45,274 nt of DNA, taken from Amycolatopsis taiwanensis DSM 45107. Its GTDB lineage: Bacteria > Actinomycetota > Actinomycetes > Mycobacteriales > Pseudonocardiaceae. This document shows positions 7,192-17,075 of this stretch, in pieces (the first letter of the stretch is position 1; the number at the start of each line of letters is the position of its first letter). Under the pieces are notes generated by a model. That model was not told the origin of the DNA, searched no databases, and saw nothing but the letters and a program-made list of their open reading frames with translations. The stretch is taken from the NCBI RefSeq assembly GCF_000519205.1, contig NZ_JAFB01000053.1, positions 1 to 45,274 on the forward strand. The letters run 5' to 3'. The translations under genes and the position numbers were made by a program.

Positions 7192-8202
7192 TTATCTGCG
7201 TGACCTGGAGCGCCGCGAAAGCCAGGCCAGTGCCGCGCCGGCGCCGAACGCGGCGACCACCGCACCGGCGCCGGCACCGCGGCGCACGTCGACCCGCGGG
7301 CGGATCACCACCGGCGGTGGCGGCAGGAAGTCGACGACGACGTTCTCCTGTGCCGTGGCGGTCCACGCGGTGACGTAGAGGAGGAACCGTGAGACCAGGT
7401 TCGCGAAGATCAGCAACCCGATGATCGGACCGAACAGGGCGCTGGCCGGGGACGAGATCACGAACGTCAGGAAGACGCCGGCCGCCTGCTTGAGCACCTC
7501 GAACCCGATCGCCGCGATGATCGCGCCCTTGATCGCGCTGTGCGCCGAGACCCGTTCGCGGGGCAGCCGCGAGAGCACCCACAGGAACACCAGCATGTTG
7601 GCCAGCAACGCCAGCACGATGGTCGCGACCCGCAGCAGGAACACCGCCCAGCCCTGGTCCTGCAGGCCCACCAGCCGCAGCAACAGGTTGCCGACCAGGC
7701 CCCCGACGGCGGTCAGGCCGAACGAGACGACCAGGGCGAGGCCGAGTCCGACGAGCGCGACCAGGTCCTTGAGCGTGGTGGAGACCAGGGGCAGCTTCTT
7801 GCGTTCCTGGCCCCACTGCGCGGTGAGCGCGTCCCGGAGGTTGGTCATCCACCCGAGGCCCGAGTAAAACGCCAGCAGCAGCCCCAGAATCCCGGTGGTG
7901 CCGCGGGCGCTGAGGGCACTGTCCACGAGCTTGCTGAACAGGTCGCCCAGGCCCGGGGGCGCGGCCCGCAGAATGCCGTTACGCAACTCGTCCAGCGCGG
8001 TCGCGTTGCCCGCAACAATGAAGCCCGCGACCGAGAAACCGACCATCAGCAGGGGAAACAGCGACAGCACGCTGAAGTAGGTGATCGCCGCGGCGTAGTG
8101 GTTCCCGTAGCGCTGGTTGAACGCGTCGTTCGCCCGAAGCGCGTGATCGAACCACGGATACTTCCTGCGCAGCCGGGGAACCAGCTTTTCCTTGTCCGCC
8201 AC
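7192..8202 (-). CDS. YihY/BrkB (YhjD-like) inner membrane protein
   Basis: This 336-residue integral membrane protein has about six hydrophobic helices. It shows the family's N-terminal block with AAAITYFSVLSLFPLLMVGFS and a later LFGPIIGLLIFANLVSRFLLYVTAW segment. These match the YihY/BrkB superfamily, sometimes annotated as ribonuclease BN in error; its molecular role is unsettled. The C-terminus ends in a basic SRRSRSRR tail. It is monocistronic between two hairpins (7113 and 8272). Confidence 0.88.
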   Translation of the reverse strand: MADKEKLVPRLRRKYPWFDHALRANDAFNQRYGNHYAAAITYFSVLSLFPLLMVGFSVAGFIVAGNATALDELRNGILRAAPPGLGDLFSKLVDSALSARGTTGILGLLLAFYSGLGWMTNLRDALTAQWGQERKKLPLVSTTLKDLVALVGLGLALVVSFGLTAVGGLVGNLLLRLVGLQDQGWAVFLLRVATIVLALLANMLVFLWVLSRLPRERVSAHSAIKGAIIAAIGFEVLKQAAGVFLTFVISSPASALFGPIIGLLIFANLVSRFLLYVTAWTATAQENVVVDFLPPPPVVIRPRVDVRRGAGAGAVVAAFGAGAALAWLSRRSRSRR

Positions 8203-8271
8203 ACGGGGAAGTTAGCGGCGCCCCCGGACACACCGCAAAACGGTCCCCGCCTCGTTTGGAGCAAGGGTGAT

Positions 8272-8296
8272 TTGCTACGGATAGTTTCCGTAGCAA
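8272..8296. terminator. TTGCTACGGA hairpin after the DUF2268 gene
   Basis: TTGCTACGGA (8272-8281) and TCCGTAGCAA (8287-8296) form a perfect 10-bp stem with a 5-nt loop, 31 bp after the DUF2268 stop on the minus strand. The same arm sequence occurs inside the much longer palindrome at 38366-38412, so this is one of a hairpin family used at gene ends. Confidence 0.65.
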
Positions 8297-8326
8297 CGCT
8301 AGCCGCGACTGGGCGTCGAGAAGTTC

Positions 8327-9214
8327 CTAGGGCAGCCGCTTGAGTGCGGTGTCGATGACCTCCCGGCTGTCCGCCAACAGTGCCTCCGCCGCCGAAAGGC
8401 CCGTCGCGGTCAGATAGGCGTCGACAAGGCGGTTGCCCACGGCGTATCCGGCACCGGTCGGCAGCCCGACCGGAGTCGCGCCGAACCGGACGGCGCTCGC
8501 ATCACCGTGCACCCACGCTGTGAAGTTCTGCATGCCGGTCACTTCCAGGCCGGAGACGACTTTGGCGAACACCTCATCGTCGTGCAGATGCGGCACGCCG
8601 ATGCGGGCGTACCCGAGCTCGTCGCCGTAGAGCTGGCGGGCGAACGCGTCGGCCAGCCCCTCGGACACCACCTGCTCCCCCACCGTGACCGTCGCCGGAT
8701 CCCACACGACAGCGCCCTTGCTGTAGCGGAGGTTGTGGTTCAACTCGTGCACCGCCGTCGCCTCCAGCCGTGCCAGGTTCTCCGGGTATGGCCAGAAGTT
8801 CAGGAACACATACCCCGACACGCTGCCGTTCGCCATCATGCCCAGGCTCGGGCCCATGAAGTGTTCATCCGCGGAGTCACCGAGGACGATGAGAACGGTG
8901 ATGTCCGGCACCGTAATGCCGGGAGTTGCCGCGAGTTGCACGGCGAGGGCGTCGTCGAGCGCGCGACTGATCCGGCCCCACGCGTCGGCGTTGTGCAACT
9001 CCTCCAGCGCCTCCTGGCACCGCTCTCCGTCGCGGTCGAGCGGGAAGCCCGAGCTCATCTGGTGCATCGCGACGAGATCGACCTCGCCCGGGAAGTACCG
9101 GTACATGCCGGCGGCGGGCTCCAACATGGCCCGCAGGAGAGCGGACCGGCCGGCCTGAGGCGCCCGCAGAATCTCCCGCATCGCCGGGTAAGTGTCCAGA
9201 ACCGTGATTGTCAC
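8327..9214 (-). CDS. DUF2268 (YjaZ-like) putative zinc protease
   Basis: This 295-residue protein has no signal peptide. It carries a zinc-metallopeptidase HExxH motif (HELNH within AVHELNHNLRYSKGAV, about residues 154-169), followed about 28 residues later by a GLADAFARQ segment that could supply the third ligand region. This arrangement is the hallmark of DUF2268, predicted Zn-dependent proteases of unknown substrate. The start GTG at 9214 has a strong SD (GGAGGAAAAGC). That SD is the last box of a conserved leader (9215-9355) shared with the XRE-cupin gene and dnaE2, so regulation with those genes is possible. Confidence 0.85.
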   Translation of the reverse strand: MTITVLDTYPAMREILRAPQAGRSALLRAMLEPAAGMYRYFPGEVDLVAMHQMSSGFPLDRDGERCQEALEELHNADAWGRISRALDDALAVQLAATPGITVPDITVLIVLGDSADEHFMGPSLGMMANGSVSGYVFLNFWPYPENLARLEATAVHELNHNLRYSKGAVVWDPATVTVGEQVVSEGLADAFARQLYGDELGYARIGVPHLHDDEVFAKVVSGLEVTGMQNFTAWVHGDASAVRFGATPVGLPTGAGYAVGNRLVDAYLTATGLSAAEALLADSREVIDTALKRLP

Positions 9215-9355
9215 GCTTTTCCTCCGCGGGTTTGCGCGCCACCGCGATCGTGTCGACAGGGCGCTCCTTACGAGACAGGCTGGGGCAGCTCAGCTCAGCG
9301 CCCTGCCGCCCCGATAGCGGACCAACAGGGCGCGCTCAGTGGTGACGCTGATTGC
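9215..9355 (-). promoter_or_regulatory. Conserved 5' leader, copy C (before the DUF2268 gene)
   Basis: Read on the minus strand, this leader begins AATCAGCGTCACCAC and has a GCGCGCCC box. It then has CCGCTATCGGGGCGGC (a stem with CTAT loop), a variable middle, the box GCGCCCTGTCGACACGATC, and GGCGCGCAAACCCGCGGAGG directly before the GTG start. The same boxes in the same order precede the XRE-cupin gene (40953-41145) and dnaE2 (45129-45274). The middle (about 9267-9298) differs from the other two copies, while both ends are conserved. Confidence 0.75.
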
Positions 9356-9421
9356 CGCGACTTGCTTCGTGGGTGTCCTGCCAAAACGCTAAACTCTCCA
9401 GCGACAGGAGACTCAAGCCTT

Positions 9422-11002
9422 TTAACCTCCCCCGCCGGGGCGGGCGCCACCGCCACCGCCATTCACGCCGCGCGAGCCGCCACCGCCGCCGAAGGCACCC
9501 CGGTTGCCGTTGGGGTTCGAACTGGGCAGCGGCTGGCTCAGGTCCGCCAGCACCACCTGTTCACCCGCGACCAGGCCGGACTGCACCTCGGTGACCGACG
9601 GCCCGATGACGCCGACGGTGATCCGGCGCGTCTCCGGCTGGCCGTTCACCAGCACCGTGACCGACGCGTTCGCGCCTTCCAGGTGTAGCGCGGATGTGGG
9701 CACGGTCACCGCCGCGTTCGCGGTACTCGTGATGATCGACACCGATGCGGTCGCCCCCGGAAACAGTTGCTGCGCCGACGAAGGCAGCGAGATCGTTACC
9801 GGGTAGCTGGGCGAGCCGGAGGACGTGGTGCTCGACAACAGTCCGATGGACGTGACCTGCCCGGTAATCGGCGTGCCGCTGCCATCCGGCGTTACGATGG
9901 CCTGCTGCCCCGGCTTGATTTGCCCGGCCTGCGTGTCGCTCACCGCGGTGGTCACCTGGTTCGCACCCGGCCCGTTGACCACGATGTGCCCTTCGCCGGA
10001 CTGCTGCCCGACGGTGAAGCCGATCTGGGCCACGGTGCCGTCGATCGGACTGACCAGCGTCGCGGCGGCGAGGTTCTGCCGTGCCACGGCGACCTGGGCG
10101 TTCGCGGCGTCGATCGCGGCCTGGTCGGCGGCCAGTTGTTCAGCCGAAGCCGGCTGGCCTCGCGGGGCTGAAGACGAGCCGCCCGAGGGGCTCTTCGGCA
10201 CTCCGCCCTTCGACGTGGAACCCTTCCCCGGCGCCGGTGTCTGGCTCGGCCTCGGCGTGGTGCCCGGTTCAGCGGCCGCGAGAGCCTTCGAAAGCGCATC
10301 AGAAAGCGCATTCTCCGCATTGAAGAGCCGCTTGCCGTCGTCGGCTGTGGCACTCTGCGCGTTTTGTGCGTCCTGGATCGCCTTGGTGCACGCGTCGACT
10401 TGATCCTGGCTCGGCACGGTGGTCGATTTCGCGCTGTCGCCGCTCGGCGGCGCGATGACCTGCTGGCAGGCATCCTCTTCGGTCTTGAGCAGTGCCGACG
10501 CCTTCTGCAGGTCCTGGTCCAGCTTGCTCTGTGCCGAAATCACCGCGTCCTGCAACGACTTCAGGTCCGGCGCAGGCGCCGCCGTCGTGACGTAGGCGGC
10601 CGGTGTGGCGTGGCCCGCCGCACCCGACGCGGCCGAGACCTGACCCGACTGGTCGCCGGCCAGCCTCGCCTGCGCACCGGCCAAAGTGGACTGTGCGGTG
10701 GCCAGTTGGGTCGCCAGCGACGTGGTGTCCAACTGCGCGAGCGCCTGCCCGGCCGTCACCTGCTGGCCCTGCTGCACGCCGACCGAGGAGACCTGGCCGG
10801 AGATCGGGAAGGCGACCGTGGCCTGGCTGACCGGCTGAATGGTGCCCGTGGTGTCGAGCGTCGCGGTCACCTCGGCGCCGGCGGCGGTGGCCGTCCGGTA
10901 GCCCCCGACCGGGGAGCCCGAAGCGGCCCACACCGTCACCCCGCCCCCGGCCACCACCACGAGCGCGACGATCAGGAGTATCCGGCGCAACCGCCTACCC
11001 AT
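9422..11002 (-). CDS. HlyD/MacA-type efflux adaptor, second copy in the operon
   Basis: This is the last gene of the ABC exporter operon, about 526 residues. An N-terminal membrane anchor (ILLIVALVVVAGGGVTVWA) is followed by a biotinyl-lipoyl-like barrel (SGQVSSVGVQQGQQVTAGQALAQLD), a long Ala/Gln/Asp-rich helical region broken by Pro/Ser-rich linkers (about 110-300), the matching second lipoyl half (LVSPIDGTVAQIGFTVGQQ) and a beta-barrel domain. The C-terminal 40 residues are nearly pure Gly. The ATG at 11002 is preferred because it overlaps the previous stop by 8 nt (ATGGGTAG); an upstream in-frame start would run far into the lipoprotein gene. It would link the exporter to the cell envelope. 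Confidence 0.85.
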   Translation of the reverse strand: MGRRLRRILLIVALVVVAGGGVTVWAASGSPVGGYRTATAAGAEVTATLDTTGTIQPVSQATVAFPISGQVSSVGVQQGQQVTAGQALAQLDTTSLATQLATAQSTLAGAQARLAGDQSGQVSAASGAAGHATPAAYVTTAAPAPDLKSLQDAVISAQSKLDQDLQKASALLKTEEDACQQVIAPPSGDSAKSTTVPSQDQVDACTKAIQDAQNAQSATADDGKRLFNAENALSDALSKALAAAEPGTTPRPSQTPAPGKGSTSKGGVPKSPSGGSSSAPRGQPASAEQLAADQAAIDAANAQVAVARQNLAAATLVSPIDGTVAQIGFTVGQQSGEGHIVVNGPGANQVTTAVSDTQAGQIKPGQQAIVTPDGSGTPITGQVTSIGLLSSTTSSGSPSYPVTISLPSSAQQLFPGATASVSIITSTANAAVTVPTSALHLEGANASVTVLVNGQPETRRITVGVIGPSVTEVQSGLVAGEQVVLADLSQPLPSSNPNGNRGAFGGGGGSRGVNGGGGGARPGGGG

Positions 11003-11774
11003 TGCCGTTCCCACCGTTGTTCGTACGCTGGCGACCGCCCGCACCACAGCCGTTCGGCCCGGGCTGGCTGATCGCGATGGTCCGCGCGGTCACCGCACCG
11101 GTGTCGTCGGTCTGACCGGTCGCCGCGACACATTCGCCGACCTTCAACGCGCCGGAGTCCGCGGACACGCTCTTGGCGTAGGTGGTGTTCGCGTCGACGG
11201 TGACCTGCACGTCGGTGGTCGCCCCGGTCTGCTGGTTGTCCTCCTGCACGGTGAACCCGTTGCCGGTCATCGCGGTCACCTTGCCCGCGGCCGGGCGGGC
11301 CCCGTTGGCGCCCGACGGCCGTGGCGCCCGGCTGCCGCTGGGAGGCCGCTGGCCGGTGCCGTTGCGCGGCTGGGCTCCGCCGCCGAACCCACCGGTGCAC
11401 CCGTTCGCGGTCGCCGTGCTGATCTCCACGTTCCGCGCCAGCATCGGCTGCCCGGTCCCGGTCACGACCACGCACGAGCCCTGCGTGACGTCGACCAGCG
11501 TCGCGGACACGCGGTCGGTGAACGTTGTGGCGCCGGAGAAGTTGACGGTGACCTGGCCGCTGGAGTTCTGTACCTCGATGTTGGCCGCCGTCACCTCGGC
11601 AACCGTGCCGGAGGCGGCCGGACCGCCCCGGCGGGCCGGGTTCGGCGGCTGCTGCCGGCTGCTGGGGGCGGCCGTGCCGGAATTGTTCGAAGAACCGCAG
11701 GCGGCCAAGCCCAGCACGAGCGCGCCGCCCAGTGCAGTGGCCACGGTGGCCGTGACCAGTCGATTCACGGGCAT
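10995..11774 (-). CDS. Lipoprotein with two DUF5666-like repeats
   Basis: This predicted lipoprotein of 259 residues has an LGLAAC lipobox near residue 28. The mature part carries two related beta-rich units (SGTVAEVTAANIEVQNSSGQVTV... and AGKVTAMTGNGFTVQEDN...). Each runs from a GxVxxxxxxxxxVQ strand to a TTxxxxVSA...VGxCVxxxGxxxxxGxxxARxxxIS pattern, as in DUF5666 domains. A Pro/Ser/Gly-rich linker separates them and an Asn/Gly-rich tail follows. An SD (TAGGAGA) fits ATG 11774; a further in-frame GTG at 11789 would overlap the permease stop. It sits between permease and second adaptor, so it is probably an extracytoplasmic part of the exporter or its substrate binder. Confidence 0.75.
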   Translation of the reverse strand: MPVNRLVTATVATALGGALVLGLAACGSSNNSGTAAPSSRQQPPNPARRGGPAASGTVAEVTAANIEVQNSSGQVTVNFSGATTFTDRVSATLVDVTQGSCVVVTGTGQPMLARNVEISTATANGCTGGFGGGAQPRNGTGQRPPSGSRAPRPSGANGARPAAGKVTAMTGNGFTVQEDNQQTGATTDVQVTVDANTTYAKSVSADSGALKVGECVAATGQTDDTGAVTARTIAISQPGPNGCGAGGRQRTNNGGNGNG

Positions 11775-11781
11775 TGTTCTC

Positions 11782-13010
<1,229 letters not shown>

Positions 13011-13014
<4 letters not shown>

Positions 13015-13826
13015 TGTTCCTCCGCGAGTTTCCGCTCGATCGAATCGGACTCGATCAACCCGTCGCGCAACCGCACGACGCGTCGGGCGTGCCGGGCGAC
13101 GTCCTCTTCGTGCGTGATCAGCACGATCGTGTGGCCGTCGGAGTTCAACTCGTCGAACACCGAGAGCACGTCCGCGGTGGCCGTCGAGTCCAGTGCGCCG
13201 GTCGGCTCGTCGGCCAGCACCATGGACGGCCGGTTGACCAGCGCCCTCGCCAGCGCTACCCGGGACTGCTGGCCGCCGGACAGCTCGTTGGGCCGGTGCT
13301 CGAGCCGGTCACCAAGGCCCACCCGCTCCAGCAACTCCACCGCCCGCGCCTTTCGTTCCGCGCGCCGCAGGCCCGCGTAGGTCAGCGGAAGTTCGACGTT
13401 GCGCCAGGCCGTCAGCGCGGGCAGCAGGTTGAACTGCTGGAAAACGAAGCCGATGCGGCGGTTCCGAACCACCGCGAGGTCCAGTTCGGACATATGGCTG
13501 ACGTCCTCGCCGGCGAGCCGGTAGGTGCCGCTGGTCACCGTGTCCAGGCAACCCATGATGTGCATCAGGGTCGATTTGCCCGATCCGGACGGACCCATGA
13601 TCGCAACGTAGTCACCTTCGTACACGTTTAGCGAAACACCGCGCAGCGCCTCGACTTCCACCACGCCGGTGGAGTAGACCTTCCACAAGTCGTGGATTTC
13701 GACCACCGGCGCGGGAACCATCACCACGCCGCCCGCCTGGTGACCGGCGCTTTCCCCCAGAGTGTGGATGTTTTCCGCGACTGGCGGCCAGTTTTCCGGT
13801 TCGTAGGTGTTCGATGTTCCCGGCAT
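13011..13826 (-). CDS. ABC transporter ATP-binding protein (MacB/LolD-like)
   Basis: This 271-residue ATPase has Walker A GPSGSGKST, Q-loop FVFQQFNLLP, signature LSGGQQSRVALARAL, Walker B MVLADEP and switch histidine ITHEED. It resembles the LolD/MacB group that pairs with FtsX-fold permeases. About 35 extra residues precede the domain. ATG 13826 has a GGAGG SD and follows the adaptor stop by 2 nt; a longer in-frame start at 13979 would lie wholly inside the adaptor's Gly-rich coding region. The Gln-Gln in the signature (usually GGQQQR) is normal for this group. Confidence 0.93.
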
Positions 13827-13830
13827 GCCC

Positions 13831-15096
13831 TCAGCCTCCGAGCCCACCGATGACGCCTCTTCCACCGCCCGCTCCACCGAGTCCACCGCGCCCGCCGCCA
13901 CGGCCGCCGTTACCGCCGGCGCCGCCGGGCCCGCCGCCTCGTCCGCCGTTGTTGGCGCCGGTTCCGCCGTTACCGGCACCGGCCGGGATGTCGATCACGA
14001 CCTGGTCCCCTTCGGACAGTCCATTCAGGACTTCGGTCAGCCCGCCCGAGGTCATTCCCGTGGTAATCGGACGGCTCACCCGCTGGTTTCCGTTCATGAC
14101 GTCCACGGACGGCTGCCCGCCGGTGAAGTGAACGGCTGCGGTCGGCACGGTGAGCACGTCCGTCAGTTGCTTGACGATGATGGACACGGTCGCTCCCGCG
14201 CCGGCGATCAGGCCTGGCGGGTTGCCGGTCACGTCGATGCTGATCGGGTAGGACGGCACCGATGAGGAGCCGGACGCCATCACCGCGACGGAGGCGACCG
14301 TGCCGTAGACCGGCGTGGTCGAGCCGTTCGGCGTGATGACCGCCTGCTCACCGTTCTTGATCTGGCTTATCTCGGTGTCGTCCACGCTCGCGTCGACGAG
14401 GTAGGAATCGGTGGAGATGACCACGATCTCCGCGGTGCTCGAACTCGACTGCGATGACGACGAGTTGTTGTTGCCCGTCCCCGGGTTTCCGCCTGGATTC
14501 TGGGAATTCGACCCGTTACCGGATGAGGAGGACGAAGCCGATGAGCTGGACCCGCCGGCGGAAACCTGCTGGCCCACGGTCAGGTTCACCGCGGCCACGG
14601 TGCCCGCGATAGGCGAGGTCATGGTCGCCTCGCCGAGCGCGTTCTGCGCGTTGGTCAACTGGTTCTGCGCCGCTGTGATCGCCGCCTGGTCCGCGTCGAT
14701 CTGCGCGGCCGACGCGGCGGTGGACTGGTCCGCGGACAGCTTCGATCGGGCCGAGGCGAGCGAGGAATCGGCCTGGGCGACTGTCGCCTGTAGCGACGCG
14801 GATTGGACCGTCGCCAGGGCTTGGCCGGCCGCGACCTGCTGGCCCACCGTCACATTGACGGCGGTCACCTGGCCGGACACCCCGAAGTTGAGATCGCTGC
14901 GCTGGGCCGGTTCGATGGTGCCCGAGGAGGACACCGTCTGCCGGAGGGTGGTGACACTGGCCGGAACCAGCCGGAAGCTCGGCTGCGCGCTGGCCGGCCG
15001 GGTGGCGAGCCAGGTGGCGACACCCCCGGCCGCGATCACCACGACCACAACCGAGACGACGACCGATCGTCTTTTCTTCAGCAGTCTGGGGAGCAC
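13831..15096 (-). CDS. HlyD/MacA-type efflux adaptor, first gene of the exporter operon
   Basis: This 421-residue adaptor has an N-terminal anchor (VVVSVVVVVIAAGGVATWLA) and a lipoyl half (SGQVTAVNVTVGQQVAAGQALA). A short coiled hairpin of about 70 residues, rich in Ala, Gln and Ser, is followed by the second half (MTSPIAGTVAAVNLTVGQQV). It has a Ser/Asn-rich insertion (about 205-245) and a beta-barrel part. The last about 50 residues are Gly/Arg/Asn-rich. The start is GTG. It is distinct from the second adaptor (9422-11002) but shares the low-complexity Gly tail. Two adaptors in one operon suggest a mixed or asymmetric assembly. Confidence 0.87.
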   Translation of the reverse strand: MLPRLLKKRRSVVVSVVVVVIAAGGVATWLATRPASAQPSFRLVPASVTTLRQTVSSSGTIEPAQRSDLNFGVSGQVTAVNVTVGQQVAAGQALATVQSASLQATVAQADSSLASARSKLSADQSTAASAAQIDADQAAITAAQNQLTNAQNALGEATMTSPIAGTVAAVNLTVGQQVSAGGSSSSASSSSSGNGSNSQNPGGNPGTGNNNSSSSQSSSSTAEIVVISTDSYLVDASVDDTEISQIKNGEQAVITPNGSTTPVYGTVASVAVMASGSSSVPSYPISIDVTGNPPGLIAGAGATVSIIVKQLTDVLTVPTAAVHFTGGQPSVDVMNGNQRVSRPITTGMTSGGLTEVLNGLSEGDQVVIDIPAGAGNGGTGANNGGRGGGPGGAGGNGGRGGGRGGLGGAGGGRGVIGGLGG

Positions 15097-15125
15097 CGCC
15101 GAAGCATGTCGGGTGATTGTGAAAC

Positions 15126-15142
15126 CGCACTGAGAAAGTGCG
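15126..15142. terminator. Short hairpin between trpS and the exporter operon
   Basis: CGCACT (15126-15131) and AGTGCG (15137-15142) pair around a GAGAA loop, 33 bp after the trpS stop on the minus strand and before the first adaptor start. It is weak as a terminator and could instead be part of the exporter promoter. Confidence 0.3.
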
Positions 15143-15174
15143 CGGAATTCCTGTGAATTGGGTGTGTATTACCG

Positions 15175-16203
15175 CTAGCCGACCGGGGGCAGGAACCCGA
15201 TCCGGTCATAGACGACCGAAAGTGTCCGGCTGGCCACCTGCCTGGCTCGCTCCGCTCCCCGGGCCAGTACCTTGTCCAATTCGGCAATATCGTCCAAATA
15301 GGAGTTAACGCGCTCCTGGAACGGCGTGATGAACTCGACGAGGACCTCGGCGAGGTCCTTTTTGAGATCGCCGTAACCCTTGCCGGCGTAAGCCGATTCC
15401 AGGTCTTCCACCGAACGCCCGGTGAGCGCCGAGTAGATGGTCAGCAGGTTCGACACCCCCGCCTTCTGCTCGGGGTCGAAGACGATCTCGCGGCCGGTGT
15501 CGGTGACCGCGGACCTGATCTTCTTCGCCGACCGCTTGGGGTCGTCCAGCAACTCGACGATGCCGTTGGGCGAGGACGCCGACTTACTCATCTTGACGGT
15601 CGGGTCCTGCAGATCGAAGATCTTTGCGGTGTCCTTGACGATGTGGGGCTCCGGCACGATGAAGGTCTTGCCGAACCGGTGGTTGAACCGCTGGGCGAGG
15701 TTGCGGGACAGTTCCAGGTGCTGGCGCTGGTCCTCACCCACCGGCACCGCGTCCGCCTGGTAGACCAGGATGTCGGCGGCCTGCAGGACCGGGTAGGTGA
15801 ACAGGCCGACGCTCGCCCGGTCGGTGCCCTGCTTGGCGGCCTTGTCCTTGAACTGCGTCATCCGGCCGGCCTCGCCGAACCCGGTCAGGCATTCCAGTAC
15901 CCAGGACAGCTGCGTGTGCTCGGGCACGTGGCTCTGCACGAACAGCGCGCTGCGGTCCGGGTCGACGCCGAGCCCGAGCAGCTGGGCGGCGGAGACCCGG
16001 GTGCGCTCGCGCAGCACCTTGGGGTCCTGCTCGACGGTGATCGCGTGCAGGTCGACCACCATGTAGAAGGTCTCGTGCGTGTCCTGCAACTTCGGCCACT
16101 GCCGGAGAGCGCCGAGGTAGTTGCCGAGATGGAACGAGTCGGCGGTCGGCTGGATCCCGGACAGCACCCGCGGCCGGGCGCCACTTTCCCTCACTTCGGA
16201 CAC
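15175..16203 (-). CDS. trpS: Tryptophan-tRNA ligase
   Basis: This 342-residue class I aminoacyl-tRNA synthetase charges tRNA-Trp. The ATP-binding HIGH equivalent is H25-L-G-N-Y within the N-terminal GIQPTADSFHLGNYLGAL block. The VKMSKSASSPNGIVELLDDP segment carries the KMSKS loop. Length and order match bacterial TrpRS. It is the only complete tRNA-charging gene in the window. It lies upstream of the exporter operon on the same strand with 78 bp between, but a functional link is not implied. Confidence 0.97.
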   Translation of the reverse strand: MSEVRESGARPRVLSGIQPTADSFHLGNYLGALRQWPKLQDTHETFYMVVDLHAITVEQDPKVLRERTRVSAAQLLGLGVDPDRSALFVQSHVPEHTQLSWVLECLTGFGEAGRMTQFKDKAAKQGTDRASVGLFTYPVLQAADILVYQADAVPVGEDQRQHLELSRNLAQRFNHRFGKTFIVPEPHIVKDTAKIFDLQDPTVKMSKSASSPNGIVELLDDPKRSAKKIRSAVTDTGREIVFDPEQKAGVSNLLTIYSALTGRSVEDLESAYAGKGYGDLKKDLAEVLVEFITPFQERVNSYLDDIAELDKVLARGAERARQVASRTLSVVYDRIGFLPPVG

Positions 16204-16287
16204 GCCCCCATCCTCTCAGGTGCCGCCGCGCGTTCCACCGGGGGTTCCGCTGGGGTCCAGTCGGGCGTTTCCGGAGCCGGGCCGAAC

Positions 16288-16605
16288 TCAGGCGGTGTGG
16301 CGGTAGGGCGCCAGCGCGGGGTCCTCGACCGGCACCGGGACCGGCTTGACCTGCTGCTGGGCGGCGACCTGCGACTTGCGGCGCTGACGCAGCACGCCGA
16401 GTGCCATGCCGATGACCCCGAGCGCCACGGCGGCCAGGCCAACCGGTCCGAGCAACCCGAAGGAGCTGATCTCCGCATCGGTCTGGGGTGCGTTCTGGGC
16501 GGCGCCGGCAACACCGGTGCCGGCTACGAGCGCGGTCACCAAGACCGCACTTACCGACAGCAGACCAGTAGTGAACCGTAGGAACGGACTTTTCCGGTCG
16601 TGCAC
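16288..16605 (-). CDS. Small secreted/membrane protein of unknown function
   Basis: This 105-residue protein has an N-terminal signal sequence (residues about 12-35, ending GVAGA-A), a short extracytoplasmic linker, one transmembrane helix (LLGPVGLAAVALGVIGMALGVL) and a basic cytoplasmic RQRRKS stretch followed by a Pro/Val tail ending YRHTA. The layout is a single-pass protein with a cleavable signal, as in many actinobacterial envelope proteins. No family is recognised. A possible -35 TTGACA lies about 85 bp upstream (16688-16693, minus strand) without a clear -10. Confidence 0.7.
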   Translation of the reverse strand: MHDRKSPFLRFTTGLLSVSAVLVTALVAGTGVAGAAQNAPQTDAEISSFGLLGPVGLAAVALGVIGMALGVLRQRRKSQVAAQQQVKPVPVPVEDPALAPYRHTA

Positions 16606-16796
16606 CGTCGTGCCTCCCCGACGAGATTGCCATCCAAAAGTGGGTCACCCTAATGGGCCGATATTGCCAAGAGAAAGCTACCGAGCGTGTCAAGCCCTCG
16701 GATTGTTGATCACTTGGCGGGCAGAGATTAGCGTCTATCCGAGTGGCCTCGACACCGGGTCCGGGGAAGCGACATGACACGGCGCAGAATGTGGTC

Positions 16797-17009
16797 ATGT
16801 GCCGCAGCATCAAGACGCTCCGCCCGCCGTACGCCGAGCAGGTGACCAGCACGGACATCCGCGCCGCCGCCCTGCAGTACGTCCGCAAGGTCTCCGGCTT
16901 CCAGCGCCCCGCAGCCCACAACGCCGAGGTGTTCGAGCACGCCGTGGATGCCATCGAACGGGCCACCACCGAACTGCTCGCCTCGCTCCAGGTGCGGGGA
17001 GCCCGGTAG
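16797..17009 (+). CDS. DUF2277 family protein
   Basis: This 70-residue cytoplasmic protein opens MCRSIKTLRPP and has an IRAAALQYVRKVSGFQRP core and an Ala-rich helix. The MCR.IKTL start and ALQ.VRK.SGF.KP block are, from memory, the signature of DUF2277, a small widespread family of unknown function. An in-frame ATG 18 codons upstream (16743) would add an unrelated tail, so the MCR start is used. Confidence 0.85.
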   Translation: MCRSIKTLRPPYAEQVTSTDIRAAALQYVRKVSGFQRPAAHNAEVFEHAVDAIERATTELLASLQVRGAR

Positions 17010-17040
17010 CCGCCCGGGACCACCGACAGCTTCTCCGGTA

Positions 17041-17054
17041 TTGACAAATTTTGT
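17041..17054 (+). promoter_or_regulatory. AT-rich promoter and palindrome before the arsR-like gene
   Basis: TTGACA (17041-17046) is a consensus -35 and overlaps the palindrome ACAAA-T-TTTGT (17044-17054), one of the few AT-rich spots in the window, 21 bp before the ATG at 17076. A palindrome on the -35 fits autorepression by the ArsR-like regulator. No clear -10 is visible, and spacing leaves room only for a very short leader. Confidence 0.5.
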
Positions 17055-17075
17055 TTTCGGTGTGACGGTGGTCCC

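Noticed and set aside
5831..7852. 673-codon minus-strand open frame
   Set aside because: It lies antisense to the carboxypeptidase and then out of frame in the YihY-like gene; Gly/Arg-rich with no motif.
13827..13979. 51-codon N-terminal extension of the ABC ATPase
   Set aside because: It would overlap the adaptor's Gly-rich coding region in another frame; ATG 13826 has an SD two bases after the adaptor stop.
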